A stretch of 64,000 bases of DNA, taken from Sutcliffiella deserti. Its GTDB lineage: Bacteria > Bacillota > Bacilli > Bacillales > Bacillaceae_I. The position numbers and the translations under genes were made by a program. The notes beneath the pieces were generated by a model that did not search any database, was not told where the DNA came from, and saw nothing but the letters and a program-made list of their open reading frames with translations. The stretch covers positions 930,001 through 994,000 of the forward strand of contig NZ_JAIQDB010000001.1 of assembly GCF_020037475.1 (NCBI RefSeq), given 5' to 3'. Shown piece by piece: positions 34,614-42,939 of the stretch (the first letter of the stretch is position 1; the number at the start of each line of letters is the position of its first letter).

Positions 34614-35972
34614 ATGAAAGCACTCTTATCTGTGAAATGTAAGGAAGAGTTAAAGGAAAACAAAATTCTTGTTCCACAAACACTAAAAAGTTGGGAGGTG
34701 TCTTCTGTAGCGTTTGGTACCTTTCAAATACCATGTGAGCCCTCCTACCATTCCGGCAGTTCTTTATATCTTTCTAAAAAAATATTTCAGGATCTAAATC
34801 TTCCTTATGAAGGCAATATCCATCTGTTTATTCATGAAAAAGTCCTCCACCTTGGACCATTAATCGGTATCTTCACAGCTGGCTTCACTAATTCCATCAT
34901 TCGTCCAATTGGAGAACGCACTTTATTTTTTTCAAAGCTTCTTTCTATGGAAAAAAAAGTTGGTGCTTATGTATTCCTTTTTGGTGCTAATCATATCAAT
35001 TGGGAAGATGGAACAATGGAAGGATACATGTTTACAGAAAAAGGTTGGTGCAGAAAAACCTTACCATTTCCACACGTTGTCTATGATAGATTACCTAATC
35101 GCCGGACTGAAAAGCACAAACTCTTAACAGAAGCGAGAGAAAAAATTCAAAAGGATTACTCTATTCCTTGGTTTAATCCAGGATTTTTCAACAAATGGGA
35201 TATTCATAAAAAGCTTATGATTGAAGAAAGCATTGTATCTTTTCTTCCCGAAACAAACGATAAAGTAACAATTGAAACGCTTGAAAGATTCCTATCCGAC
35301 TATTCTTTCATCTACTTAAAGCCTGTTAATGGGAGCTTAGGGTTAGGATTATACAAAATAATTTATAACCGGGATGAACAACTTTATTATGTGCGTTATA
35401 AAAATGAGGAATCCAAAAACAAACTGCAACGCTTTCCCTCTTTAGAAGCATTACTTGGTACCGTTCTGAAGAACAAAGACCTTACTACTTATTTGGTTCA
35501 ACAAGGAATCTCACTATTAAAAGCAAACGATTCACATGTGGATTTTCGTGTTCATACTAATAAAGATGAAAAAGGAAATTGGATTGTCAGTGCACTGGCA
35601 GCTAAACTTAGTGGGAAAGGCAGCGTTACTACCCATCGGAATAGCGGCGGCGTGGTGAAAACAATCCCAGAGCTGTTCCCAAAAGAAGAAGATCAAAAAG
35701 AAGTAATTGATAAACTTACAAATGCTTCCCTCTTAATTAGCGAAGCCATTGATAGGCATCTGCCTGGTTTTATCGGAGAGATTGGTTTTGATTTTGGTTT
35801 AGACAAAGAAAAGCGAGTCTGGTTGTTTGAAGCAAATTCAAAACCGGGCCGGTCGATCTTTTACCACCCCAAACTAAGAAATGAAGATATGCTTACAAGA
35901 AAGCTTTCCATAGAATATGCTGTCTATTTAACTGAAAAAAGCCTTCAGCATCCGGATGGTGTTTTCTTATGA
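34614..35972 (+). CDS. yheD: YheC/YheD-family ATP-grasp spore-coat protein, paralogue 3
   Basis: The 452-residue protein has the two-part YheD layout and the family's usual length (about 453). Landmarks are LHLGPLIGIFTAGFTNS, LPFPHVVYDRLPNRRTEKH, FIYLKPVNGSLGLGLYKI, VDFRVHTNKDEKGNW and EIGFDFGLDKEKRVWLFEAN plus SKPGR. ATG 34614 lies one base after the previous stop, with GGGAG nine bases upstream. A TTG at 34605 would overlap the upstream gene and is less likely. The naming of copies 1 and 3 relative to B. subtilis YheD is uncertain. Confidence 0.83.
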   Translation: MKALLSVKCKEELKENKILVPQTLKSWEVSSVAFGTFQIPCEPSYHSGSSLYLSKKIFQDLNLPYEGNIHLFIHEKVLHLGPLIGIFTAGFTNSIIRPIGERTLFFSKLLSMEKKVGAYVFLFGANHINWEDGTMEGYMFTEKGWCRKTLPFPHVVYDRLPNRRTEKHKLLTEAREKIQKDYSIPWFNPGFFNKWDIHKKLMIEESIVSFLPETNDKVTIETLERFLSDYSFIYLKPVNGSLGLGLYKIIYNRDEQLYYVRYKNEESKNKLQRFPSLEALLGTVLKNKDLTTYLVQQGISLLKANDSHVDFRVHTNKDEKGNWIVSALAAKLSGKGSVTTHRNSGGVVKTIPELFPKEEDQKEVIDKLTNASLLISEAIDRHLPGFIGEIGFDFGLDKEKRVWLFEANSKPGRSIFYHPKLRNEDMLTRKLSIEYAVYLTEKSLQHPDGVFL

Positions 35973-37192
35973 AACAGCTCTATTATGATTTAAAGAAGAA
36001 TAGCTGGTATCATACTTACGCAAGCATAGAAGAGCAAATTTCTTTAGGAAGATACTTTATTGTCCCATATAAAGATTATCATGCAAAGGATTATCTCTCT
36101 TTTCCGTATTTCTTACATGAAAATAAGGCAGGACCATTAATTGGGATCCTCGCCAGTCCGAAAAAAGAAGGTTTTATTGGGAATATCGGTTTGTTTAAAC
36201 GCATTCAAAAGGCCTTACATCAAACGGGAGGAAATAGTATCGTATTCACCCCCAATCAATTATCGGACAATGGGGTAAGTGGTTTTTGCTATCTTCCCAA
36301 CCATGATCATTGGATTAAGATGGAGGCACCATTGCCAGATATAATTTATAATCGTTTGTATACTTTTGAAGACGAAGATAAGTATTTAGAACCTATTCAA
36401 AACATAGCAAGCCTGTATCAAATACCTGTTCTTAACCCTTGTTTCTTTGACAAATGGGAGCTCTATCTTCAATTAAGAAATCACGAGAAGCTGACTTCCC
36501 ATCTGCCTGATACAGCTCTATTGAACGAGGAAGTATTAGAAGAATTTCTAACAAAGTACAACACTGTCTATGTAAAGAAAAGAAAAAGCAATAAAGGAAA
36601 TGGAATTGCCTTTATTCGTCGAAACGGTCACACCTTTTTACTGAAAACCACCTCAACGAAAACATTACTGTTTCCGAATATAAATAAACTTACACAGTAT
36701 TTTAAAAAACAAGGCCCGCTGTTTTCATTCATAGTCCAGGAAGCAATCTCCACTGTCCCTTTACATGGAAAAAAATTTGACTACCGAATACTATCCCACA
36801 GAAAAAATAATAGGTTCTCGATTACAGGAGTCGGGGTTCGAGTGGCGAACACCCAACAGGTAACCACTCACGTCCCTTCAGGAGGTGCTATCGCTTCCCT
36901 CGAAGATACTCCCATTCCCTTAGATACCTCTAAGCTAGAGCAGATGATAAAACAATGCGGAATACAATTACAATCTTTTTATGAGACGATAGGAGAATTT
37001 TCTGCGGACATTGGGGTTACAAACGAAGGAAATTATTATATATTTGAGTTAAATGCAAAACCGATGGACTTTGATGAACCATCCATTAAAAGAACTTCAA
37101 CAAAAGCGCTAATAGAGCTATTTTATGAAATGACGAACCATATTTCCATAGCTTCTTTACACCAAGAAACTGCTATGATAGTTAAAAATTAA
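35969..37192 (+). CDS. YheC/YheD-family ATP-grasp spore-coat protein, paralogue 4
   Basis: This 407-residue protein is the most divergent paralogue. The N-terminal part has GPLIGILASPKKEGFIGN and LPDIIYNRLYTFEDEDKY. The ATP-grasp region is altered: the lysine-glycine loop reads YVKKRKSNKGNGIAFI instead of LKPxNGSxGxG, and the C-terminal metal motif is EFSADIGVTNEGNYYIFELN with AKPMD. The start overlaps the previous stop as ATGA. The missing KPxxGSxG suggests changed or lost nucleotide binding. It belongs to the same operon. Confidence 0.82.
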   Translation: MKQLYYDLKKNSWYHTYASIEEQISLGRYFIVPYKDYHAKDYLSFPYFLHENKAGPLIGILASPKKEGFIGNIGLFKRIQKALHQTGGNSIVFTPNQLSDNGVSGFCYLPNHDHWIKMEAPLPDIIYNRLYTFEDEDKYLEPIQNIASLYQIPVLNPCFFDKWELYLQLRNHEKLTSHLPDTALLNEEVLEEFLTKYNTVYVKKRKSNKGNGIAFIRRNGHTFLLKTTSTKTLLFPNINKLTQYFKKQGPLFSFIVQEAISTVPLHGKKFDYRILSHRKNNRFSITGVGVRVANTQQVTTHVPSGGAIASLEDTPIPLDTSKLEQMIKQCGIQLQSFYETIGEFSADIGVTNEGNYYIFELNAKPMDFDEPSIKRTSTKALIELFYEMTNHISIASLHQETAMIVKN

Positions 37193-37215
37193 TTTTAATA
37201 GGAGGGAAAACAGCA

Positions 37216-37428
37216 GTGATCTCGCATTTCCAACTAAAACCCTTATATAAAAACAGCCAACTTCCTGGCTGGAATCTCTCTTTTTTTTACAAAGGGCAAA
37301 ATATAAAAGCAGTTTATCACAAAGACGGAAAAATCGAATATAATGACTCCCTTCACGCAACAGAAGAAGATCAGTCGAACTTGGAAGCACAGATACATGA
37401 ATTAATGCTTTATCATATTTATGACTAA
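37216..37428 (+). CDS. yheE: YheE-like DUF5342 small protein
   Basis: The 70-residue protein starts with GTG at 37216, nine bases after GGAGGG. It has ISHFQLKPLYKNSQLPGWNL at the start and EAQIHELMLYHIYD at the end, the conserved ends of B. subtilis YheE (about 72 residues). It is soluble and alpha/beta. It follows the four YheC/D genes with 23 bases between, so it is the last gene before the hairpin at 37444-37480. Function is unknown; a sporulation role is inferred from context only. Confidence 0.8.
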   Translation: MISHFQLKPLYKNSQLPGWNLSFFYKGQNIKAVYHKDGKIEYNDSLHATEEDQSNLEAQIHELMLYHIYD

Positions 37429-37443
37429 TACTCGTATCATCGG

Positions 37444-37484
37444 TCCCTCCTTTACACAAACTAAGTGTGTAAAGGAGGGATTTT
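37444..37484 (+). promoter_or_regulatory. 14-bp perfect hairpin: terminator that also masks the next ribosome binding site
   Basis: TCCCTCCTTTACAC (37444-37457) and GTGTAAAGGAGGGA (37467-37480) pair perfectly around a 9-base loop, followed by TTTT. The AAGGAGG inside the 3' arm is the ribosome binding site of the gene starting at 37487, eight bases away. The same hairpin can thus end the yheE transcript and block translation of any readthrough. Confidence 0.85.
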
Positions 37485-37486
37485 CC

Positions 37487-37678
37487 ATGAAGAAAAAGGA
37501 AAAAGAAAAAACCATCAAACTAGATTCCAGCTATGAAGGCCGTGATGACCTATACGTTGATGTTGACCGCTTTATTAACGAAGGCATGGCGGGAGGAACT
37601 GTCTTTGAAAGAGAAGAGTATACCAATATTGAAGAAGCTCGAGAGTTACAAAAAGAATCTCCACCCAATGAATCATAA
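37487..37678 (+). CDS. Small charged protein, unknown
   Basis: The 63-residue protein starts at ATG 37487, whose AAGGAGG ribosome binding site lies within the perfect 14-bp hairpin upstream. It has a lysine/glutamate-rich start (KKKEKEKTIKLDSS), then DDLYVDVDRFINEGMAGGTV and an acidic end; no membrane span or known motif. The sequence from DRFINEGMAGG onward looks conserved and structured. I do not recognise the family. It stands at the end of the YheC/D-YheE cluster and has its own terminator. Confidence 0.65.
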   Translation: MKKKEKEKTIKLDSSYEGRDDLYVDVDRFINEGMAGGTVFEREEYTNIEEARELQKESPPNES

Positions 37679-37679
37679 C

Positions 37680-37714
37680 AACTCTTCCAATACTAGGAGG
37701 AGTTTTTTTGTTCG
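37680..37714 (+). terminator. Terminator of the 37487-37678 gene
   Basis: ACTCTTCC and GGAGGAGT pair with one G-T wobble around a short loop, then seven T residues. Confidence 0.8.
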
Positions 37715-37783
37715 TGCGGATAGATTATATTAAGAGCACTCATTTGCTATAATAGAAGTAATGATAGAAAGAAAGGGATCCGT

Positions 37784-38695
37784 ATGTATAATAGATTAAA
37801 AAAAATATATAAAGACTCTCTTGTGAAAGCAACCATCCCACATGATTTTGACCACTATGAATGGTTTCTTTCCCCTTCTGATGATTATTTGGGAATAGAA
37901 AAAAAAGCATTAGAAAAGAAAGATATACGATTACTTGAGGCATTCTTACAAAAGGTTGAACCTGAACAATTCACCCTAACTCCTAGAGAAAAATGGTGGC
38001 ATGAGTATTTGTTTTCCCAAACGGATGGTCATATTGAAACACCTTATCAAGCTTATGATACATGCCGTTTTATCCATTTTAGATTTACCGAACCTTTTTC
38101 ACAAAAGAATGTATGGAAGGAAGCAATAACGGCTTTTTTTGATGAGGATATAGAACTTATATGGGAAAGCCCCACCTCGTGTGTAGTAATAGAACTGAGC
38201 CGTTCCTATCCTAAATCTGAAGAGTTTCAAGCCTTTTCAGACATAGTCGACATTACAGCTAGCGACTTTTATTCAACTGTTAAGCTATATATTGGATCAA
38301 CAGTCGCGATAAACGAAAAAACTAAAGAGCTATATAACTGGGAGAGTAAATGCTTTTCCCTGTCCATGAAAGCAAGAAAAAAAAGTAATATTCATACTTT
38401 TGAACAAGCCATCCCCTACCTTGTGACAGGACAATTGGAAAAGGAATTGGTTTCAAAAATAAAAGAGCTTTTCGGTTCTGACCTAAAAGGTGAACAGGAA
38501 TTAATTCAAAACGTAAAAATCTATATAGAAAATAATCTTAATGTTTCTCTAACAGCAAAAAAACTGTTTATGCACCGTAACAGCCTTCAATATCGCATTG
38601 ATAAATTTTCTGAAAGAACAGGGATTGATATCAAAAACTTTCAAGGAGCCCTGGCTGCCTACTTGGCAATCATCATTTTGGAGACCGAGCGCTAA
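37784..38695 (+). CDS. PucR/CdaR-type transcriptional regulator (YxkF-like)
   Basis: The 303-residue protein ends in a PucR-type helix-turn-helix (about residues 245-300): NNLNVSLTAKKLFMHRNSLQ followed by YRIDKFSERTGIDIKNFQGA, the CdaR/PucR C-terminal DNA-binding signature. The N-terminal 240 residues have no motif I recognise. It lies 135 bases upstream of msmX on the same strand; B. subtilis yxkF, a regulator of this type, is likewise next to msmX, so the pair is conserved and this protein may regulate msmX or sugar uptake. The ATG follows GAAAGGGATCCGT. Confidence 0.8.
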   Translation: MYNRLKKIYKDSLVKATIPHDFDHYEWFLSPSDDYLGIEKKALEKKDIRLLEAFLQKVEPEQFTLTPREKWWHEYLFSQTDGHIETPYQAYDTCRFIHFRFTEPFSQKNVWKEAITAFFDEDIELIWESPTSCVVIELSRSYPKSEEFQAFSDIVDITASDFYSTVKLYIGSTVAINEKTKELYNWESKCFSLSMKARKKSNIHTFEQAIPYLVTGQLEKELVSKIKELFGSDLKGEQELIQNVKIYIENNLNVSLTAKKLFMHRNSLQYRIDKFSERTGIDIKNFQGALAAYLAIIILETER

Positions 38696-38830
38696 AGCGA
38701 TTTCTCTAACTAAGGTAAGATTGCACAAAACTGTTATTCTTTTTTGTGCAACTTGTACATTTACGAAATGTATCCGTTTTCGGTAGACTAATATCAAGTA
38801 AGAAAACGATTTCATAGGAGGCTACACATA

Positions 38831-39934
38831 ATGGCTGAAATTAAATTAAGTAATATTTATAAAGTATACGAAGGTGACGTTACAGCAGTTCAAGATTTTA
38901 ATTTGGATATTAAAGATAAAGAGTTTATCGTATTTGTTGGTCCATCTGGATGTGGAAAATCAACTACATTACGTATGATTGCAGGTCTTGAAGAAATTTC
39001 TAAAGGAACATTCGAGATTGATGGAAAAGTAATGAACGATGTAGCACCTAAAGATCGTGACATCGCGATGGTTTTCCAAAACTATGCATTGTATCCGCAT
39101 ATGAATGTTTATGACAACATGGCATTTGGATTGAAACTTCGTAAATTTGCGAAAGATGAAATTGATCGCCGTGTGAAAAATGCTGCTGGAATCCTAGGAT
39201 TAGAACAATATCTAGATCGTAAACCAAAGGCATTATCCGGTGGTCAACGTCAGCGTGTTGCCTTAGGTCGTGCAATCGTTCGTGATGCAAAAGTTTTCTT
39301 AATGGATGAGCCATTATCTAACTTGGATGCTAAGCTTCGTGTAGCAATGCGTGCCGAAATTTCTAAACTTCACAACCGTTTAAAAACAACTACAATCTAT
39401 GTAACGCATGACCAAACTGAAGCAATGACAATGGCTACACGTCTTGTAGTAATGAAAGATGGTATCATCCAACAGGTTGGTTCTCCTAAGGAAGTATATG
39501 AGAATCCTGAAAACGTCTTTGTTGGCGGATTTATTGGATCTCCTGCAATGAACTTCTTTAATGGTAAATTAGAAGATGGAGCATTTTTATTAGGAGATCA
39601 AAAAATAACTGTTCCTGGTGGAAAAATGAAGGTTCTTCGTGAAAATGGGTATGTTGGAAAAGAAATTATCCTCGGTATCCGCCCTGAAGACATTCATGAT
39701 GAGCCAATTTTCATTGAATCCGCAATTGGTTCTACTATCACAGCAAAGATTGAAGTAGCAGAATTACTTGGTGCGGAATCCATGCTTTATTCTCAAATTC
39801 ATGGACAGGACTTCGTAGCACGTGTTGATTCTCGTTCTGATGTGAAGCCTGATCAAACACTTGACCTTGCTCTAGATATGAACAAATCACACTTCTTCGA
39901 TTTTGAAACAGAATCTCGTATTCGATTTAAATAA
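38831..39934 (+). CDS. msmX: Multi-sugar ABC importer ATPase MsmX
   Basis: The 367-residue ABC ATPase of the MalK/UgpC group has Walker [11 protein letters not shown]-loop [12 protein letters not shown], signature LSGGQRQR, Walker [13 protein letters not shown] and switch histidine [12 protein letters not shown]-terminal TOBE/OB regulatory domain (about residues 240-367) with LGIRPEDIH completes it. In B. subtilis MsmX is shared by several sugar importers (maltodextrin, arabinan, galactan) whose operons lack their own ATPase; the solitary position here fits that role. GGAGG lies nine bases before the ATG. Confidence 0.94.
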   Translation: MAEIKLSNIYKVYEGDVTAVQDFNLDIKDKEFIVFVGPSGCGKSTTLRMIAGLEEISKGTFEIDGKVMNDVAPKDRDIAMVFQNYALYPHMNVYDNMAFGLKLRKFAKDEIDRRVKNAAGILGLEQYLDRKPKALSGGQRQRVALGRAIVRDAKVFLMDEPLSNLDAKLRVAMRAEISKLHNRLKTTTIYVTHDQTEAMTMATRLVVMKDGIIQQVGSPKEVYENPENVFVGGFIGSPAMNFFNGKLEDGAFLLGDQKITVPGGKMKVLRENGYVGKEIILGIRPEDIHDEPIFIESAIGSTITAKIEVAELLGAESMLYSQIHGQDFVARVDSRSDVKPDQTLDLALDMNKSHFFDFETESRIRFK

Positions 39935-39959
39935 TATAGTTTAAATTATAAATGTTAGT

Positions 39960-39998
39960 AAAGCCAGGCCTACTCTTTCAAAGAGGGCTTGGCTTTAT
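39960..39998. terminator. Terminator of msmX
   Basis: AAGCCAGGCCT and AGGGCTTGGCTT pair with one mismatch, followed by TATTC; it lies between msmX and the convergent zinc-ribbon gene and may serve both. Confidence 0.7.
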
Positions 39999-40237
39999 TC
40001 ATTAATTGCCACCACTTTATCTTGTTGACATAACGGGCAACTTACAAGATGCATACAAATATTTTCCGCTAAACTCACCAGGTTTCCATCGACCTCTTTC
40101 ATTGAGTCGATCTCCATATAGGCACTATAATCATCAAAAAAATCAGTTACTTTACCAGCATCCACCAATAGATTACCACACGATGTGCAGGTTTGATTAT
40201 ATTCTTCAAAGCCATTACATAACGGACATATCCCCAT
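39995..40237 (-). CDS. Small zinc-ribbon protein, unknown
   Basis: The 80-residue soluble protein has three CxxC-type pairs: CPLC at residues 4-7, CTSC at 17-20 and CPLC at 68-71, enough to bind one or two zinc ions. An acidic middle (TDFFDDYSAYMEID) separates them. The ATG follows GGAGGTAAAGGG. It is convergent with msmX and divergent from the SASP gene. I cannot name the family; zinc-ribbon proteins of this size often bind nucleic acid or act as adaptors. Confidence 0.7.
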   Translation of the reverse strand: MGICPLCNGFEEYNQTCTSCGNLLVDAGKVTDFFDDYSAYMEIDSMKEVDGNLVSLAENICMHLVSCPLCQQDKVVAINE

Positions 40238-40362
40238 CCCTTTACCTCCATTTTAAAGATAGTTATTTCTATTATTTTTACTTAAAAGGATTCAATTATC
40301 CCTTATTAAAAAGGTAAGATATTGGATATCATCTATATCCAAAAATTACCTAACAGAAAAAA

Positions 40363-40392
40363 GAATAAGGTTTTTCAGATAATCCTATAATA
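40363..40392 (+). promoter_or_regulatory. Sigma-G-like promoter of the SASP gene
   Basis: GAATA at 40363-40367 and TATAATA at 40386-40392 are separated by exactly 18 bases, as in forespore sigma-G promoters (GNATR-N18-CATNNTA). The start point would be near 40400, upstream of the tRNA-like leader. Confidence 0.6.
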
Positions 40393-40415
40393 CAAGTAAG
40401 CTCTTATTAACGCGG

Positions 40416-40480
40416 TGGACCAAGCCAAGAGGTCAACAAGTAATTTTGTTGAACTGGTGCGAACCCAGTTGGTCCAGCCA
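40416..40480 (+). ncRNA. tRNA-like element in the leader of the SASP gene
   Basis: The 65-base stretch folds as a reduced tRNA. A 7-bp acceptor (TGGACCA 40416-40422 with TGGTCCA 40470-40476) is followed by G then CCA (40477-40480). A 5-bp T stem ACTGG/CCAGT (40453-40457, 40465-40469) abuts the acceptor directly and encloses a 7-base loop TGCGAAC, which matches TTCRANY except at the second base. A 7-bp anticodon-like stem TCAACAA/TTGTTGA (40433-40452) has a 6-base loop; the D arm is only GCC/GGT. It lacks a variable loop and a normal D loop, so it is not a standard tRNA. Confidence 0.6.
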
Positions 40481-40507
40481 AAAAAAATTACGAGGAGATG
40501 AATCAAC

Positions 40508-40714
40508 ATGGCAAATCAATCATCAAGTAATTCGTCTAATCAATTAGTAGCACCTGGAGCACAACAAGCAATCGACCAAATGAAGTATGAAATCGCAACA
40601 GAATTTGGTGTAAACCTTGGTGCTGACACAACTTCTCGCGCTAACGGATCTGTTGGTGGAGAAATCACGAAACGCCTAGTTCAAATGGCTGAGCAACAAT
40701 TAGGCGGAAGATAA
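40508..40714 (+). CDS. Alpha/beta-type small acid-soluble spore protein
   Basis: The 68-residue SASP has the family signature: the GPR protease site YEIATEFGV (cut between E and F), [21 protein letters not shown] and the end [11 protein letters not shown]. Alpha/beta SASPs coat spore DNA, protect it from UV and heat, and are degraded by GPR at germination as an amino acid store. GAGGAGATG lies upstream of the ATG. A sigma-G-like promoter fits forespore expression. Which B. subtilis gene (sspA-D) it matches is not clear. Confidence 0.95.
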   Translation: MANQSSSNSSNQLVAPGAQQAIDQMKYEIATEFGVNLGADTTSRANGSVGGEITKRLVQMAEQQLGGR

Positions 40715-40758
40715 GCTTTAGTTTTATGTAACAACATAATTTTATATGATTGGCTCGT

Positions 40759-40794
40759 AGGCACCTCATTATTGAGGTGTCTTCCTATTTTTCA
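40759..40794 (+). terminator. Terminator of the SASP gene
   Basis: GGCACCTCA and TGAGGTGTC pair (one G-T) around a 4-base loop, followed by TTCCTATTTTTC. Confidence 0.75.
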
Positions 40795-40811
40795 AAAGCG
40801 TTGAACAACAA

Positions 40812-40846
40812 AAAGAAATCCCGCTATTTCAACGAGATTCCCGTAC
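40812..40846 (-). terminator. Terminator of tcyC
   Basis: On the minus strand GAATCTCGTT and AGCGGGATTTC pair imperfectly and lead into TTTTTGTTG, six bases past the tcyC stop. Confidence 0.65.
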
Positions 40847-40851
40847 CCCCT

Positions 40852-41598
40852 TCAGACTCCACTGCTAATCAGCTGTAAGAACTGCTTCGTGCGTTCAGCT
40901 TTAGGAGCTTCAAATATTTCTTTTGGTGTTCCTCTTTCTACTATCATTCCATCATCCATGAAAATAACTTCATCTGCCACCTCACGAGCAAATTTCATTT
41001 CATGAGTCACAACAACCATGGTCATCCCTTCTTGAGCAAGTTCTTTCATTACTCTTAACACTTCCCCAACTAGTTCTGGGTCCAGAGCTGAGGTTGGCTC
41101 ATCAAAAAGCATTACTTTCGGTTCCATTGCTAAAGCTCGTGCAATTCCAACACGTTGTTGCTGGCCACCTGATAACTGAAAAGGATAAAAATTGACCTTG
41201 TCCCCAAGACCTACCTTGCTGAGTAAACGCTTAGCACGTTCATTCACTTGCGCTTTCGCTTCCTTTTTTACGGTAATCGGCCCTTCCATGACATTTTGTA
41301 ACGCTGTCATATGTGGAAAAAGATTATAGCTCTGAAATACCATACCAGTTTGCCTTCTAAAGGTGGCAATTTTTTTGGCAGCTACTTTAGAAGAAAAATC
41401 CAAGGATAGATCTTCTATTTGCACTTTTCCAGAGGTTGGTGTTTCAAGTATATTCAAGCACCGTAAGAGAGTGGTTTTCCCTGATCCAGAAGGACCAATG
41501 ACTACCACTACCTTTCCTTGCTCGACATTTAGGTCTATTCCTTTTAAAACTTTTAACTCTCCGAACTGTTTATATAAGCTCTCTACTGCAATCATCAT
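40852..41598 (-). CDS. tcyC: Cystine ABC importer ATPase TcyC
   Basis: The 248-residue polar amino acid ABC ATPase has Walker [11 protein letters not shown]-loop [12 protein letters not shown], signature LSGGQQQR, Walker [13 protein letters not shown] and switch [11 protein letters not shown]. The length equals B. subtilis TcyC (about 247). TcyA and TcyB lie upstream on the same strand, but 1.3 kb of repeats separates it from tcyB, so it is either expressed through the repeats or has its own promoter. The ATG follows AAAAGGAGCTCAT. TcyC powers cystine uptake. Confidence 0.88.
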   Translation of the reverse strand: MMIAVESLYKQFGELKVLKGIDLNVEQGKVVVVIGPSGSGKTTLLRCLNILETPTSGKVQIEDLSLDFSSKVAAKKIATFRRQTGMVFQSYNLFPHMTALQNVMEGPITVKKEAKAQVNERAKRLLSKVGLGDKVNFYPFQLSGGQQQRVGIARALAMEPKVMLFDEPTSALDPELVGEVLRVMKELAQEGMTMVVVTHEMKFAREVADEVIFMDDGMIVERGTPKEIFEAPKAERTKQFLQLISSGV

Positions 41599-41784
41599 AT
41601 GAGCTCCTTTTTATTTTTGGTTGTATTTGCATGGGCTGCTGCTTTTGTTTATCCACTTGTACATGGAACATTTTAAGGTCTCTTTTTAGTATCTTGCATG
41701 TTAATAGTGTCTATGTTTTTAGTTGTATCCGTGGATTGAAGTAGCTTCCTGCCAGACGTTTACTATTAAGGTGTCGGCTTTATA

Positions 41785-41920
41785 GACCGCTGTTGATCTC
41801 CACGAAAGGCTTCGCGTCCGCGGGGTGCTTGGGAAGCCTCCTCGGCTTACGCCTGCGGGGTCTTCCCTAAGCACTACCTCCCGCTGGAGTCTTCGCCTTT
41901 CGTTCCGAACAACAGCTAGA
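41785..41920. repeat. Palindromic repeat, subtype A, copy A3
   Basis: Same orientation and nearly the same sequence as A1, with arms CGAAAGGC and GCCTTTCG. It is the first of five elements in the tcyB-tcyC gap, which holds no gene. Confidence 0.9.
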
Positions 41921-42059
41921 CTAACAAGAAACAATTGGAGCTCACCTGAAACTGAAATCAATAGGTAGTTAGAAAATAACCTGACTTTTTAAAGCATCTT
42001 TATAGGAAGAAATCAACTAAATACATATTAAAGTAAGTCATCACATATGAAGTCCTCCA

Positions 42060-42192
42060 CCCTGTGGATTGGAGTGGCAGGTAATCGACTCCTACGGGCG
42101 ATAGCGGTTGACAGGAGACCCCACAGGCGCAGCCGAGGAGGCTCCTGCACCGCCCCGCGGAAAGCGAGCACCTAGAACGGAAAGGAACAGGG
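42060..42192. repeat. Palindromic repeat, subtype B, copy B3
   Basis: CCCTGTGGATTGGAGTGG start and GGAACAGGG end, with arms CAGGTAATCG and CGAGCACCT, where two arm positions no longer match. Confidence 0.9.
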
Positions 42193-42293
42193 AGTTAAAC
42201 CACTAACCAGCCTACTTACAGGATAGACTTTATATATATAGGCTTTTCAAAATCAACAATGTAAACAATTCACCATATATATAAAATCCTCCA

Positions 42294-42426
42294 CCCTGTG
42301 GATTGGAGTGGAGGGTGATCGACTCCTGCGGGAGGTAGCGGTAGACGGGAGACCCCACAGGCGCAGCCGAGGAGGCTCCCGCACCGCCCCGCGGAAAGCG
42401 AGCACCTAGAACGAAAAGGAACAGGG
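42294..42426. repeat. Palindromic repeat, subtype B, copy B4
   Basis: Same element; left arm GAGGGTGATCG, right arm CGAGCACCT. Interior GACTCCTGCGGGAGGTAGCG is the common type. Confidence 0.9.
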
Positions 42427-42514
42427 AGTATTCCCGGACCCCCCTATTTCAAGTAAGCTAAGAGAAAACCTTCATATTTGTTGAGAATAAACTCCCTAAG
42501 CTATAAAGTGCTTT

Positions 42515-42648
42515 CCCCTGTGGATTGGAGTGGCAGGTGCTCGACTCCTGCGGGAGGTAGCGGTAGACGGGAGACCCCACAGACGCAGCCGAGGAGGCTC
42601 CCGCACCGCCCCGCGGAAAGCGAGCACCTGAAACGCAAAGGAACAGGG
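42515..42648. repeat. Palindromic repeat, subtype B, copy B5
   Basis: This is the best-preserved copy: arms CAGGTGCTCG and CGAGCACCTG are a perfect 10-bp inverted repeat, and the outer CCCTGT/ACAGGG pair is intact. Confidence 0.92.
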
Positions 42649-42739
42649 AGTTAATACAGTACCCTACCTATTAAAAGGCAAGTCATGTGAAAACTTCAAT
42701 ATGCCATGGTAAGTACTCATCAGATATTTAAAGTGCTCC

Positions 42740-42872
42740 ACCCTGTGGATTGAAGTGGCAGGTGATTGACTCCTGCGGGAGATAGCGGTTGACAGGAGAC
42801 CCACAGGCGCAGCCGAGGAGGCTCCTGCACCGCCCCGCGGAAAGCGATCACCTGAAACGGAAAGGAACAGGG
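42740..42872. repeat. Palindromic repeat, subtype B, copy B6
   Basis: Arms CAGGTGATTG and CGATCACCTG pair with one mismatch. It ends 68 bases before the tcyB stop. Confidence 0.9.
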
Positions 42873-42939
42873 AGTTTAACTTTCAACCAAACTTTTTTAA
42901 AGTATATCGAAGTAGATGCTAAACCACTACTTACCAGCG

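Noticed and set aside
40416..40480. Ordinary tRNA gene
   Set aside because: The anticodon loop is 6 bases, the D arm is only three pairs with a 4-base loop, and there is no variable loop; it is tRNA-like but not a functional elongator tRNA by normal rules.
41719..41961. 80-codon minus-strand frame
   Set aside because: Repeat copy A3 read through; no start signal and same artefact peptide as the other copies.
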